Origin: JAUWNP01 sp034430655
Lineage (GTDB): Bacteria; Chloroflexota; Anaerolineae; B4-G1
Assembly: GCA_034430655.1 (NCBI GenBank)
Contig: DAOUEC010000196.1
Span: 1 to 36,288 of the forward strand
Direction of reading: 5' to 3'
DNA: 36,288 nucleotides
The notes below the pieces were generated by a model that saw only the letters and a list, made by a program, of their open reading frames with translations, made no database searches and was not told the DNA's origin. The translations under genes and the position numbers were made by a program. This document shows, one piece after another, positions 8,773 through 16,588 of this stretch. Every line of letters starts with the position of its first letter. Positions within the stretch are counted from its first letter, which is position 1.

Positions 8773-8840
8773 TTTCCGGTACAAAAAGGTACTTACACAA
8801 TTCTCTCACACCTCAGGGGCGACAGACGCTGCTGACGCCG

Positions 8841-8969
8841 ATGTGGGAGACAATCACGGGTGCGGTTCACCGCCAGGAACTGCCCCCGGTGGACCAGAAG
8901 GCTATATCGGAGGATTTGCGGCGCGGCGGGGCCAGTTTGGACAACCTGCGTGTCGAGATTTCCGTATAG
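8841..8969 (+). pseudogene. possible 3' remnant of a protein-coding gene
   Basis: In the 263-bp gap between the amidohydrolase and the first M24 peptidase, the frame ending with TAG at 8967-8969 reads like a protein C-terminus (for example DQKAISEDLRRGGASLDNLR). The frame is open back to about 8781. There is no ribosome site at the ATG at 8841, so a decayed gene tail is more likely than a functional small protein. No family is recognised. Confidence 0.3.
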
Positions 8970-9035
8970 AGAATCCGATGGAACAGGCCGAAAACCTAAC
9001 CGGAAGGACCTAAAACGCCAAAGGAGAGCGTTCTC

Positions 9036-10259
9036 ATGAAACAAGATCTGGACCACCTGATGGAGGAGTGTAGGCTGGATGCAGCTCTCGTCGGGGGCCC
9101 CGTACATGGCAACCCGGCGATGTATTACATGACCAACGGCGCGGGGTTGACCGGCGGCCTCGTGCTCAAGAAGCGAGGGGAGGAACCAGTGCTTCTATGC
9201 TCTTCGTTTGAACGGGAGGAAGCCGCCGCCAGCGGGCTTGCCGTCGTGAACATGAGCCGGTACGACTTTAGGAGCATCGTCCGTGAAACGGGCGATCAAC
9301 TGGCCGCGACCATCGAATTGTACCGCCGGATATTTGCCGACCTGGGTGTGAGCGGCCGGGTGGGCTTCTACGGGTTGGCGGATCAGGGCCGCGCCTGGGT
9401 GCTGCTCAACGCGCTGGATACACACCTGGAGGGCATCGAGGTTCACGGTGACTTCGACGTGACGCTGATTGACGCCGCCCGCGCCACCAAGGATACCACC
9501 GAAGCCGAGCGCATCCGCGAGATGGGCCGGCGCACCTGTACGGTCGTGGCTCGCACCGTCGAGTTCCTGAAATCGCACCGGGTGAAGGACGAGGTGCTGG
9601 TGCAGGCCGGCGACACCCCGCTGACCATCGGGCGAGTACACGAGGAGATCAACCGGCTTCTGGCCGAGCAGCGACTGGAGGATCCCGAGGGCTTCATCTT
9701 CTCCATCGGGCGCGACGCCGGCATCCCCCACAGCAAGGGCCGTCCTGAGGACGTGGTCGCGTTGGGCAAGACCATTGTCTTCGACATCTTCCCCCGCGAG
9801 GCTGGCGGCGGCTACTTCTTCGACATGACCCGCACCTTTTGCCTGGGCTACGCACCGCCGGAGGTCGAGAAGGCCTACCGGGATGTATACGAATGTCATA
9901 AGAGTCTCATCGAGGCCTACGAGGTGGGGACCGAGGCACGGCACTACCAGCGGATGACCTGCGAGTTCTTCGAGAGCCGTGGACATCCCACCGTCGCCAG
10001 CGACAGCAAGACCGAGGTTGGCTACGTGCACACTGTGGGCCACGGGCTGGGGCTGGCGATACACGAGGAGCCGCGTTTCAGCGACGCGCCCACCAACACC
10101 GACGTGCTTAAGCCCGGCCACGTCTTCACCTGCGAGCCGGGGCTATATTACCCCGACCGGGGCTTTGGCATTCGCATTGAGGACGTGCTCTGGATTGACC
10201 TCGATAGCACTGTTCACGAACTGACCGACTTTCCGAAAGATCTGGTGATTGAGGTATAA
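9036..10259 (+). CDS. M24 family metallopeptidase (Xaa-Pro peptidase/creatinase fold), copy 1
   Basis: A 407-residue pita-bread-fold protein with an N-terminal creatinase-like domain (about 1-150) and a C-terminal M24 catalytic domain. The five expected metal ligands are visible: Asp in VFDIFPRE, Asp in FFDMTRTF, His in VGHGLGLAIHE, Glu in TCEPGLYY and Glu in RIEDVLW. Ligand retention favours an Xaa-Pro aminopeptidase or dipeptidase over a creatinase. AAAGGAG precedes the ATG. Codons are markedly richer in G/C at third positions than in the neighbouring copy 2, which hints at a separate origin. Confidence 0.92.
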   Translation: MKQDLDHLMEECRLDAALVGGPVHGNPAMYYMTNGAGLTGGLVLKKRGEEPVLLCSSFEREEAAASGLAVVNMSRYDFRSIVRETGDQLAATIELYRRIFADLGVSGRVGFYGLADQGRAWVLLNALDTHLEGIEVHGDFDVTLIDAARATKDTTEAERIREMGRRTCTVVARTVEFLKSHRVKDEVLVQAGDTPLTIGRVHEEINRLLAEQRLEDPEGFIFSIGRDAGIPHSKGRPEDVVALGKTIVFDIFPREAGGGYFFDMTRTFCLGYAPPEVEKAYRDVYECHKSLIEAYEVGTEARHYQRMTCEFFESRGHPTVASDSKTEVGYVHTVGHGLGLAIHEEPRFSDAPTNTDVLKPGHVFTCEPGLYYPDRGFGIRIEDVLWIDLDSTVHELTDFPKDLVIEV

Positions 10260-10285
10260 CACTCACATGGAATAAGGAGAGAATT

Positions 10286-11491
10286 GTGACTGAAGAAGTG
10301 ACCGAACAAATGACCACAGATGCTTTTATCCCAGACGACGTTCAGTTATTGAAACCTGTCCCCGCCTTCTCCGATCAGGAATATGACCGGCGTATAAACG
10401 CACTGGAGGTTGAGCTCGACAAGGCCAACCTAGATGCTTTCTTGGCCTTCACCTCCTCCTGGTTTCGCGTCCCGGGCGCAGTCACCTACTTTTGTGGCTA
10501 CGAAACTCTCTTCGGCTCTGCCTTCTTTCTGTACGTCCCTTCGCTCTCTGGCCGCCACTTGATAATTGACAACTTTTGGGACGTGATCGGGCGGCCCGAG
10601 GAGAAGGAAAGAGAGAGAGAGGAGTTTCATCAAGTCAAAGACTTTGGAGAGACAATAGCCAAAATCCTGCCGTCGGACGTGCGGCGCTTGGGCATTGTGA
10701 ATGAGCGACTCATGCCCGCTCGCACTTACCATAACTTGCACCAGGCGCTGTCACACGTGGAAATAGTTGATGCTCGGCAGTCACTGGATGCCGTTCGCGA
10801 AGTCAAGAGTGAGGAAGAGCTGACCATGCTCCGGTACACAGCCGCCATATCTGACGTAGCAGCGAAGACCTTCTTGAACACTTGCCGGCCCGGAGTGAGT
10901 GAGCGGGACGTGGCTGCCGAGGTTTTGTATCGCGCTCGAAAAGCGGGAGCAGACAGTTTCTGGACACCCATCTGCGTTGCCGCTGGTCCACGGTTGGTAG
11001 GTATGTACCCAATTCCTACGCGCCGGATAATGCAACCTGGAGAGATTTTCTTTATGGACTGTGGCGTGAAGGCATGTGGATTTCATGGGGATATATCCCG
11101 AGCGGGTGTGCTGCCCGGTGGGGAATCGGCGCAACAAAAGCGTCTGGTCCAGGCCGTTCTGGAAATCCAGGATCGCTTGATACAAACTATCCGGCCAGGA
11201 ATGCAAGCCGGAGAAGTAGATCGGTTGGGACTCAATATTGCCACAGAGTTGGGTTTCGGAGATGCTTTTCGGCGCGGCTTGGGGCACGGCATAGGTAGCG
11301 ACGGACATGAATATCCAGAGATCCCCCCGCGCGTGGATGCGGAGGTTGTGCTAAAAGAGGGAATGGTAATAACCCTAGAGCCTTGGCTGGGACAGGAAGG
11401 AATAGGGGGTGCCCAGGTTGAGGATATGATTCTGATTACGCCTGAAGGTGGCGAAAGGCTAACCCGGTCACCAAGGGTCAAGGGTCTATGA
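10286..11491 (+). CDS. M24 family metallopeptidase, copy 2
   Basis: A 401-residue M24 protein starting at a GTG preceded by AAGGAGAG. The N-terminal domain covers about residues 30-175 and the catalytic domain follows. Metal ligands are present: Asp in FFMDCGVKA, Asp in FHGDISRAG, His in GLGHGIGSDGHE, Glu in TLEPWLGQ and Glu in AQVEDMILI. It is distant from copy 1 in sequence, so the two are unlikely to be a recent tandem duplication and may cleave different peptides. Its stop overlaps an ATG (ATGA at 11488), suggesting close coupling to the next gene. Confidence 0.92.
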   Translation: MTEEVTEQMTTDAFIPDDVQLLKPVPAFSDQEYDRRINALEVELDKANLDAFLAFTSSWFRVPGAVTYFCGYETLFGSAFFLYVPSLSGRHLIIDNFWDVIGRPEEKEREREEFHQVKDFGETIAKILPSDVRRLGIVNERLMPARTYHNLHQALSHVEIVDARQSLDAVREVKSEEELTMLRYTAAISDVAAKTFLNTCRPGVSERDVAAEVLYRARKAGADSFWTPICVAAGPRLVGMYPIPTRRIMQPGEIFFMDCGVKACGFHGDISRAGVLPGGESAQQKRLVQAVLEIQDRLIQTIRPGMQAGEVDRLGLNIATELGFGDAFRRGLGHGIGSDGHEYPEIPPRVDAEVVLKEGMVITLEPWLGQEGIGGAQVEDMILITPEGGERLTRSPRVKGL

Positions 11492-11538
11492 GCGGTGGGC
11501 ACTGCAAGGAGACTCCCACCTGTGCAAGGGATATCGAC

Positions 11539-12045
11539 ATGGGCAAGATAGGTGATCAGGACAAGCAAGAATTAGTAGAGCGCGCGATAGAGTTGGCGCG
11601 GCATCGCTTCGTCGTAGAGAATTTCAACTGCGCTGAATCCACCTTTTGGGGAATCACCCAAGCTCTGAATTTGCCAGTGGATGAGGCTGTGCTCCGAGCT
11701 GTCACTCCCCTCGGTGGTGGTTTTGGGGATGCCCGGGCGACCTGTGGCGCGCTCGTGGCTGCGGCCATGGCTTTGGGAGTAGAATTGGGCCGCACTGAAT
11801 TGGATACGCCACGCAAACTGGTAGCCTATGACCGGACGAGAGCGTTATATGAACGTTTCTTGGCCGAGGCTGGCAGCGATACCTGCCGTGTGCTTAACGA
11901 ACTTGGTTTTGAGCGTCCCGATCTATACCCCTATTGTGCCAGGTTTGTCACGTTGGCAGTTCGGTTGGCAGTTGATATCCTGCTTACGGGAGACGCCGAG
12001 GCAGACCGGGAGGCTTATGCCCGATCTTTCGGGACCGCGGTATGA
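11539..12045 (+). CDS. C_GCAxxG_C_C family putative redox-active protein
   Basis: About 168 residues with the spaced cysteines that define this small family: NFNCAEST near the N-terminus, a Gly-rich GGGFGDARATCGALVAAAMALG segment (here split by position, with the Cys after DARAT), DTCRVLNELG, and YPYCARFV near the C-terminus. Members are thought to bind metal or FeS or act in redox reactions, but the function is undefined. The ATG at 11539 is preferred because AAGGGA stands 7 nt before it. An ATG at 11488 overlapping the upstream stop would add 17 residues of unfamily-like sequence. In this cluster it could pass electrons to or from the downstream FAD enzyme. Confidence 0.85.
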   Translation: MGKIGDQDKQELVERAIELARHRFVVENFNCAESTFWGITQALNLPVDEAVLRAVTPLGGGFGDARATCGALVAAAMALGVELGRTELDTPRKLVAYDRTRALYERFLAEAGSDTCRVLNELGFERPDLYPYCARFVTLAVRLAVDILLTGDAEADREAYARSFGTAV

Positions 12046-12095
12046 CTGAGAAATAACCACTGGGATAAGTGAAGTGAAGTGAAGGGTGGTTAGCG

Positions 12096-13316
12096 GTGGG
12101 TAAGGTTATAACTCCTCTCAAAGGCGAGCTGCCCAGGGCTGCTGATGTGGTTGTTGTAGGCGGTGGCCTTGCGGGAGTGTGTACTGCATTTTTTTGCTCC
12201 AGGCTGGGTTTGAAGACCGTTGTGGTAGAGAAGAGGGAGGCACTCGGCTGCCTGACAACCGCTTCCTCCACGGAGTGCTTCCGCGTCCAATTCGAGAGTG
12301 CTGAGAACATAGCCCTGATGTTAGGAAGCCTCGACATTTTTTCTCACTTCGCCGAAGTGGTCGGGGTTCACGATGCCGACATCAATCTTCGCCAGCAAGG
12401 ATATCTTTATGTGACCACTGATCCAAAACGAGCAGAAGCCTATAGGGAAATGGTGGAGATTCAGCACAAGGCCGGATTGAATGATGTAGAGCTCTTGAGT
12501 GGAGATGAAGCACGGGCTCGTTTTCCCTACCTGAGTCCCCAGGTAATTGCAGCGCGTTACCGCGCTGGCGATGGGTGGCTCTCAGTACATGAGATGTTAT
12601 ATGGCTTCGTCAAGGGCAGCCAGGCACAGTTTTTTTTGCAGACTTCGGCCATAGAGGTAGTGTTGGATACAGCAGGCATTGCCGCCGTCGAGACCGATAG
12701 GGGAACAATAGAGACCAGGAAAGTAGTAGTGGCGGCAGGACCCTTCTCCGGACGTGTGGCCCGACTGGCAGGGGTAGAGCTTCCTCTCACCCTGCTGCGC
12801 CGGCATAGGTTGGCGGTACTCAACTGCGACATGGTCCCCCGAAGTGTGCCGTTTACGACGGATGACGACACTGGGGTCTACTGGAGACCGGAGGGCGCAG
12901 GTGCCCTGATGGGCAAGGCCTTTGAGGAGGAACCCGAGGAGCCCAAAGAGGTAGTTCCCACAGATTGGCGCTTCCCGGCCATGGTCTTGGATCCCCAATC
13001 ACCTCACAGCGCAGGCCGCCTGTCGCCTTTCTGGAACCAAGCGGCTAGCTTATTGAAAAAATCAAACCTGAATCTATGCGCCGGTCAGTATACCTACACT
13101 CCGGATCACATGCCTATTGTGGGTCCTTGCCCCCTGGTGACTGGGCTTTTCATCAACACTGGCTATAGCGGCCACGGAATCATGGGCGCGCCTGAAGCCG
13201 GAAGACGTTTGGCCGACTTAATTGCAGGCGAAGCCTCGGATAGCGAGAACCCCTTTAGTTTCGAGCGTTTCTTGGGACCTGCTGCCGTGCCGGAGGCCAA
13301 GGAGAGGATATACTGA
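12096..13316 (+). CDS. DAO-family FAD-dependent amine/amino-acid oxidoreductase
   Basis: A 406-residue flavoprotein starting at a GTG. The N-terminal dinucleotide-binding motif is VVVVGGGLAGV (about residues 21-31) with the acidic end of the second strand in VVVEKREALG. The C-terminal FAD contact region is DHMPIVGPCP through FINTGYSGHGIMGAPEAGR. It resembles sarcosine oxidase beta subunit, glycine oxidase and D-amino-acid dehydrogenase. Such enzymes oxidise amines to imines, which fits the RidA gene at the head of the cluster. Substrate chirality and the electron acceptor cannot be read from sequence. A run of GAAGT repeats lies just before the ribosome site. Confidence 0.92.
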   Translation: MGKVITPLKGELPRAADVVVVGGGLAGVCTAFFCSRLGLKTVVVEKREALGCLTTASSTECFRVQFESAENIALMLGSLDIFSHFAEVVGVHDADINLRQQGYLYVTTDPKRAEAYREMVEIQHKAGLNDVELLSGDEARARFPYLSPQVIAARYRAGDGWLSVHEMLYGFVKGSQAQFFLQTSAIEVVLDTAGIAAVETDRGTIETRKVVVAAGPFSGRVARLAGVELPLTLLRRHRLAVLNCDMVPRSVPFTTDDDTGVYWRPEGAGALMGKAFEEEPEEPKEVVPTDWRFPAMVLDPQSPHSAGRLSPFWNQAASLLKKSNLNLCAGQYTYTPDHMPIVGPCPLVTGLFINTGYSGHGIMGAPEAGRRLADLIAGEASDSENPFSFERFLGPAAVPEAKERIY

Positions 13317-13594
13317 GGGTTCACCACCGGACACTTTTAGATACACTTTCCTGGGGCACCGATTGGCCCTCGACGAGTGCGACGGCTGCGAGATTGAGAG
13401 CCCGAGTTACGTTGTACACCATGCCACCCGCCTCGCTCAGCGGCTTGCCATTTATGGCAGGTCCAGCACCAAGCGCCAGGCCCCCTGCCCATTTGCTCCT
13501 CCTTCGTCAGCCTCACAGTCTTTCTGCTCAACTACGAACGTACCGTTTGCGTTCTTTCCCTCAGCAACTCCTTACCTCCAGGTGAAGACCTGCG
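13317..13594. other. boundary spacer between catabolic cluster and thiamine operon
   Basis: A 278-bp stretch between the convergent FAD oxidoreductase and thiQ genes. I see no convincing gene, terminator hairpin or integrase attachment site in it. It marks the point where composition and repeat content change. Confidence 0.4.
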
Positions 13595-14659
13595 TCAACC
13601 CGTTTCTTCCACCACCGAGAATAGCGCCAGCGCCCATGGGTCCAGAGAGAGGGCGATGGGCTCCCCGAGAGCAGGCAGAGCGACGCTGGCTGGGAAGTTG
13701 AAAGTCAGTTCAACACCGCTGGCGTGACGCACGCCCAGCCGGTAGCGCTCGCCACGGAAGGAGCGCTCCGTGACCACCCCGTACAGGACGTTGGGGCCGG
13801 CCTCGCCCAGCCGCGCTGCCTCCGGTCGAACCAACAGCCTCGCTGCAAACCCCGAATCCCGAATCCCGAATCCCGAATCCTGAACCTGGAGGACACCCAG
13901 CACCGTCTCGACCTGCCCAGGCCCGGTGATGCGGGCATCCAGCAGGTTCGTCAGCCCCAGGAAGCGGGCAGCCCAGGCCGAGGCCGGTCGCCGGTACACC
14001 TCCTCCGGCGTCCCCACCTGCACCACTCGTCCGGCCCGCATCAGCACCACCCGGTCGGCGATAGCGAAGGCCTCCTCCTGGTCGTGGGTGACGTAGATAG
14101 CGGTCACGCCGGCCCGCCGGAGGATGCCGGGCAGTTCGTCCATCAGCCGCTCGCGCAGCGCACGGTCCAGCGCGCCCAACGGCTCGTCGAGCATCAGCAG
14201 GCGCGGCTGAGGAGCCAGACTGCGGGCCAACGCCACCCGCTGGCGCTCCCCGCCCGAGAGTTGGTTCACGTCGCGGTGCTCGAAGCCCGCCAGCCCAACT
14301 AACTCCAGCACCTCGGCCACTCGCGCCGCCATTGCCTCACGGCCTAGCCCCTGCATCTGCAGCCCGAAGGCAACGTTGCCGAGGACGTCCTTGTGCGGAA
14401 AAAGGGCATATTCCTGGAACATCAGCCCAAAGCCGCGCAGGTGAGGGGACACGCGGGTCACGTCCTCCCCATCCACCAATGCCTGACCGCTATCGGGCGA
14501 CTCCAGGCCGGCGATGAGCCGCAGGAGCGTCGTCTTGCCGCAGCCGGAGGGGCCGAGGAGGCACACGACTTCCCCTTCCTCGACGGTGAAACTGACGCCA
14601 GCCAATGTCCAGCCGTCGGGGTAGGACTTGCGAACGTTGTGAACTTCAAGCAATGGCAT
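13595..14659 (-). CDS. thiQ: thiamine-type ABC transporter ATP-binding protein
   Basis: A 354-residue ATPase of the FbpC/PotA/ThiQ group. Walker A is GPSGCGKTT (about residues 36-44), the signature motif is LSGGERQRVALARSL, and Walker B is LLMLDEPLGALD, followed by the switch His in YVTHDQEEA. A C-terminal TOBE-like regulatory domain follows. It is called ThiQ from context, as the last gene of a TPP-riboswitch operon with binding protein and fused permease. The C-terminal domain contains a run of four CCCGAAT heptamers that encodes DSGFGIRDSGF, an unusual insert in the linker. The ATG at 14659 has GGAGAG before it. Confidence 0.9.
   Translation of the reverse strand: MPLLEVHNVRKSYPDGWTLAGVSFTVEEGEVVCLLGPSGCGKTTLLRLIAGLESPDSGQALVDGEDVTRVSPHLRGFGLMFQEYALFPHKDVLGNVAFGLQMQGLGREAMAARVAEVLELVGLAGFEHRDVNQLSGGERQRVALARSLAPQPRLLMLDEPLGALDRALRERLMDELPGILRRAGVTAIYVTHDQEEAFAIADRVVLMRAGRVVQVGTPEEVYRRPASAWAARFLGLTNLLDARITGPGQVETVLGVLQVQDSGFGIRDSGFAARLLVRPEAARLGEAGPNVLYGVVTERSFRGERYRLGVRHASGVELTFNFPASVALPALGEPIALSLDPWALALFSVVEETG
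13851..13885. repeat. heptamer array CCCGAAT within thiQ
   Basis: Four perfect CCCGAAT units (13851-13878) plus a degenerate CCTGAAC. Read in the thiQ frame, three heptamers give a 7-residue period. A gain or loss of one unit would shift the frame. Confidence 0.9.
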
Positions 14660-14674
14660 GCAGGCTCTCCAGAA

Positions 14675-14751
14675 GATGCAGGATGCAAGACGAAAGATGC
14701 AGGAGGCAGGAGGCAGGAAAATTCTTGACTCTTGCCTCTTGCTTCTTGCCT
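14675..14751. repeat. heptamer array between thiP and thiQ
   Basis: Eleven consecutive 7-nt units fill most of the 93-bp gap: GATGCAG-type units (14675-14716), a transition unit, then CTTGACT, CTTGCCT, CTTGCTT, CTTGCCT. The two halves are different unit families placed back to back in the same register. Confidence 0.85.
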
Positions 14752-14752
14752 C

Positions 14753-16513
14753 CTAAAACTCCCCCACCCCTCCCACGCGGAAGCGCTCAATCGCCAGGAA
14801 CCCCAGCGTGCAGACGAGCATCAGCAGCGTGGACATCGCCAGCGCCTGGCCATAGTTGGCCGCGCCGGGGCGACCCAGGAAGCGATAGATGGCGACGGGC
14901 ATGGTTGGGCGCTCCGGCCGGGCGATCAGGCTCGTGGCCCCGAACTCGCCCATCGAGACGGTGAAGGCGAACACGGCTCCCACCAGCACCGCCCGCGCCA
15001 CGATGGGCAGGTCCACCTCACGCCACACGCGCCAGGGCGAGGCCCCCAGGAGCGCCGCCGCCTCGCGCAGGTGAGGATGGATGGAGCGTAATGCCGGCAG
15101 CACACTACGCACGACGAAGGGCAATGCGACGAGCGTGTGGGCCAGGACGACCAACAACGGTGAGGTGCGCAGGTTGAGCGGCGGCTCATCCAGCGCGACG
15201 ATGTATCCCAACCCCAGCGTGACCGCCGAGGTTCCCAGCGGCAGCATGAAAAGTGGGTCGAGCAAATGCCGCAGACGCCGCCCCCGGGGACGGGGGCTAC
15301 GAGCGGAAGAGCCGGAGCCCCGATTGTCCAGCACTGCCGCCGCCATCAGCCCCATCGTCACCGAGAGCCCCACCGTCGCCAGCGCGTATCCCACCGAGTT
15401 GCGCACCGCTGCCACCGGCGGCACGTAGAAGGCCGAGCCACGGGGATTATAAAACAACTGGCGGTAAAAGGCCAACGACACGTCACCCTTGAGTGTCAAA
15501 GAGCGCTCAATCAGTGCGGCCAGTGGCGTCACCAGCAGCACCAGCATCAGCCCCACGTTGCCCCCGATCACCAACCACGCACGCCAGCCACGTGGCCGCC
15601 GCTGCGTCACCTGGCGCGGTCGCAATTCAAGCGGCAGCGTCAGGCGCGTCTGGAGATGCGTGTAGGCCGCCATCAGCGCAAGGGTGAAGAGGATCTGGAC
15701 GATGGAGAGCGCCGCTGCCAGCGGCAGGTTGAGGTAGTGTATCGTCTGATGGTAAATCTCCACTTCCAGCGTTGCGAAGCGCGATCCGCCGAGGACGAGG
15801 ATGACGCCGAAACTGGTGAAACAGAAGACGAAGACCAGGAGCGCCGCCGCGCCGATGGCCGGGATCAACAAGGGCAATGTGACCTCGCGGAAGGCCCGCC
15901 ACCGGCTGGCCCCCAGCATGCGAGCGGCTTCCCTCAGCCGGGGGTCGAGATTGGCCCAGTAGGTGCCCACGATGCGCAGCACCAGTGTGTAGTTGTAGAA
16001 CACGTGCGCCAGCAGGATGATCGCCAGTGTGTGCTGGAGATCAATGGGCGGGCGGTCGAGCCTCAGGAGTCCCATCAGTACCAGGTTGAGCAGGCCGTGA
16101 GGTCCCAGGAGCGCGGTGAAGGCCAGCGCGACGACGATGGTGGGCAACACGAATGGCACGGTTGTCAGCGCCTGGACAAGCGACTTGCCGGGGAAGTCGT
16201 ATCTTGCAAAGACGTAGGCCCCGGGCAGCGCCAGCCCCACCGTCAGCAGCGTCGAGATCGCCGCCTGCCAGGTGGTGAACCAGAGGGTGTGCAGGTAATA
16301 TGGCGTACTGAACAGTTTCGCCAGCGCCGCCGGATCGAAGTGTCCTTCCGGCGCGAAGGAGAGGGCCAGGATGGAGGCGAGGGGATAGAAGTAGAAAAGG
16401 AGCAGGAAGGCAAGAGGCAGGAATGCAGGAAGCAGGGATGCGAATTGCGAATTGCGAATTGCGAATTGCGAATTGCGAACGGTTTCCTGCTCCTCTCCCT
16501 TACTACTCCGCAC
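14753..16513 (-). CDS. thiP: thiamine-type ABC transporter permease (fused two-domain)
   Basis: A 586-residue permease with two BPD_transp_1 domains in one chain, about twelve membrane helices, as in ThiP/FbpB proteins. Each half has an EAA loop: LREAARMLGASRWRAFREV in the first and LREAAALLGASPWRVWREV in the second. GTG at 16513 is chosen because GGGGAG stands 5 nt upstream and no other start precedes the first helix. The N-terminus (about residues 12-27) is encoded by GAATTGC heptamers and reads RNSQFAIRNSQFA, an odd hydrophilic tail ahead of the first helix. It lies between the binding protein and the ATPase genes. Confidence 0.92.
   Translation of the reverse strand: MRSSKGEEQETVRNSQFAIRNSQFASLLPAFLPLAFLLLFYFYPLASILALSFAPEGHFDPAALAKLFSTPYYLHTLWFTTWQAAISTLLTVGLALPGAYVFARYDFPGKSLVQALTTVPFVLPTIVVALAFTALLGPHGLLNLVLMGLLRLDRPPIDLQHTLAIILLAHVFYNYTLVLRIVGTYWANLDPRLREAARMLGASRWRAFREVTLPLLIPAIGAAALLVFVFCFTSFGVILVLGGSRFATLEVEIYHQTIHYLNLPLAAALSIVQILFTLALMAAYTHLQTRLTLPLELRPRQVTQRRPRGWRAWLVIGGNVGLMLVLLVTPLAALIERSLTLKGDVSLAFYRQLFYNPRGSAFYVPPVAAVRNSVGYALATVGLSVTMGLMAAAVLDNRGSGSSARSPRPRGRRLRHLLDPLFMLPLGTSAVTLGLGYIVALDEPPLNLRTSPLLVVLAHTLVALPFVVRSVLPALRSIHPHLREAAALLGASPWRVWREVDLPIVARAVLVGAVFAFTVSMGEFGATSLIARPERPTMPVAIYRFLGRPGAANYGQALAMSTLLMLVCTLGFLAIERFRVGGVGEF
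16400..16483. repeat. heptamer array at the thiP N-terminus
   Basis: About twelve 7-nt units in one register: degenerate GGAAGCA/GAGGCAG-like units from 16400, five perfect GAATTGC units (16442-16476) and a degenerate GAACGGT. The array is inside the thiP reading frame, so it is translated. Confidence 0.9.
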
Positions 16514-16520
16514 CTCTGCT

Positions 16521-16584
16521 CCCCTCTCCCCTTCTCCCCATCCCCTTGTCTCCTTGTCTCCTCGTCCCCTTGTCTCCCCTGCGG
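16521..16584. repeat. octamer array between thiB and thiP
   Basis: About eight 8-nt units of the CTTGTCTC/CCCTTCTC type. Three are exact CTTGTCTC (16545, 16553, 16569). It fills the intergenic space between the thiB stop and the thiP start and is purine-rich on the transcribed sense strand, adjacent to the thiP ribosome site. Confidence 0.75.
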
Positions 16585-16588
16585 TCTC

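Noticed and set aside
9036..11491. Creatinase plus sarcosine oxidase pathway for creatine
   Set aside because: Both M24 proteins keep all five metal ligands, which creatinase lacks, and no creatininase is present.
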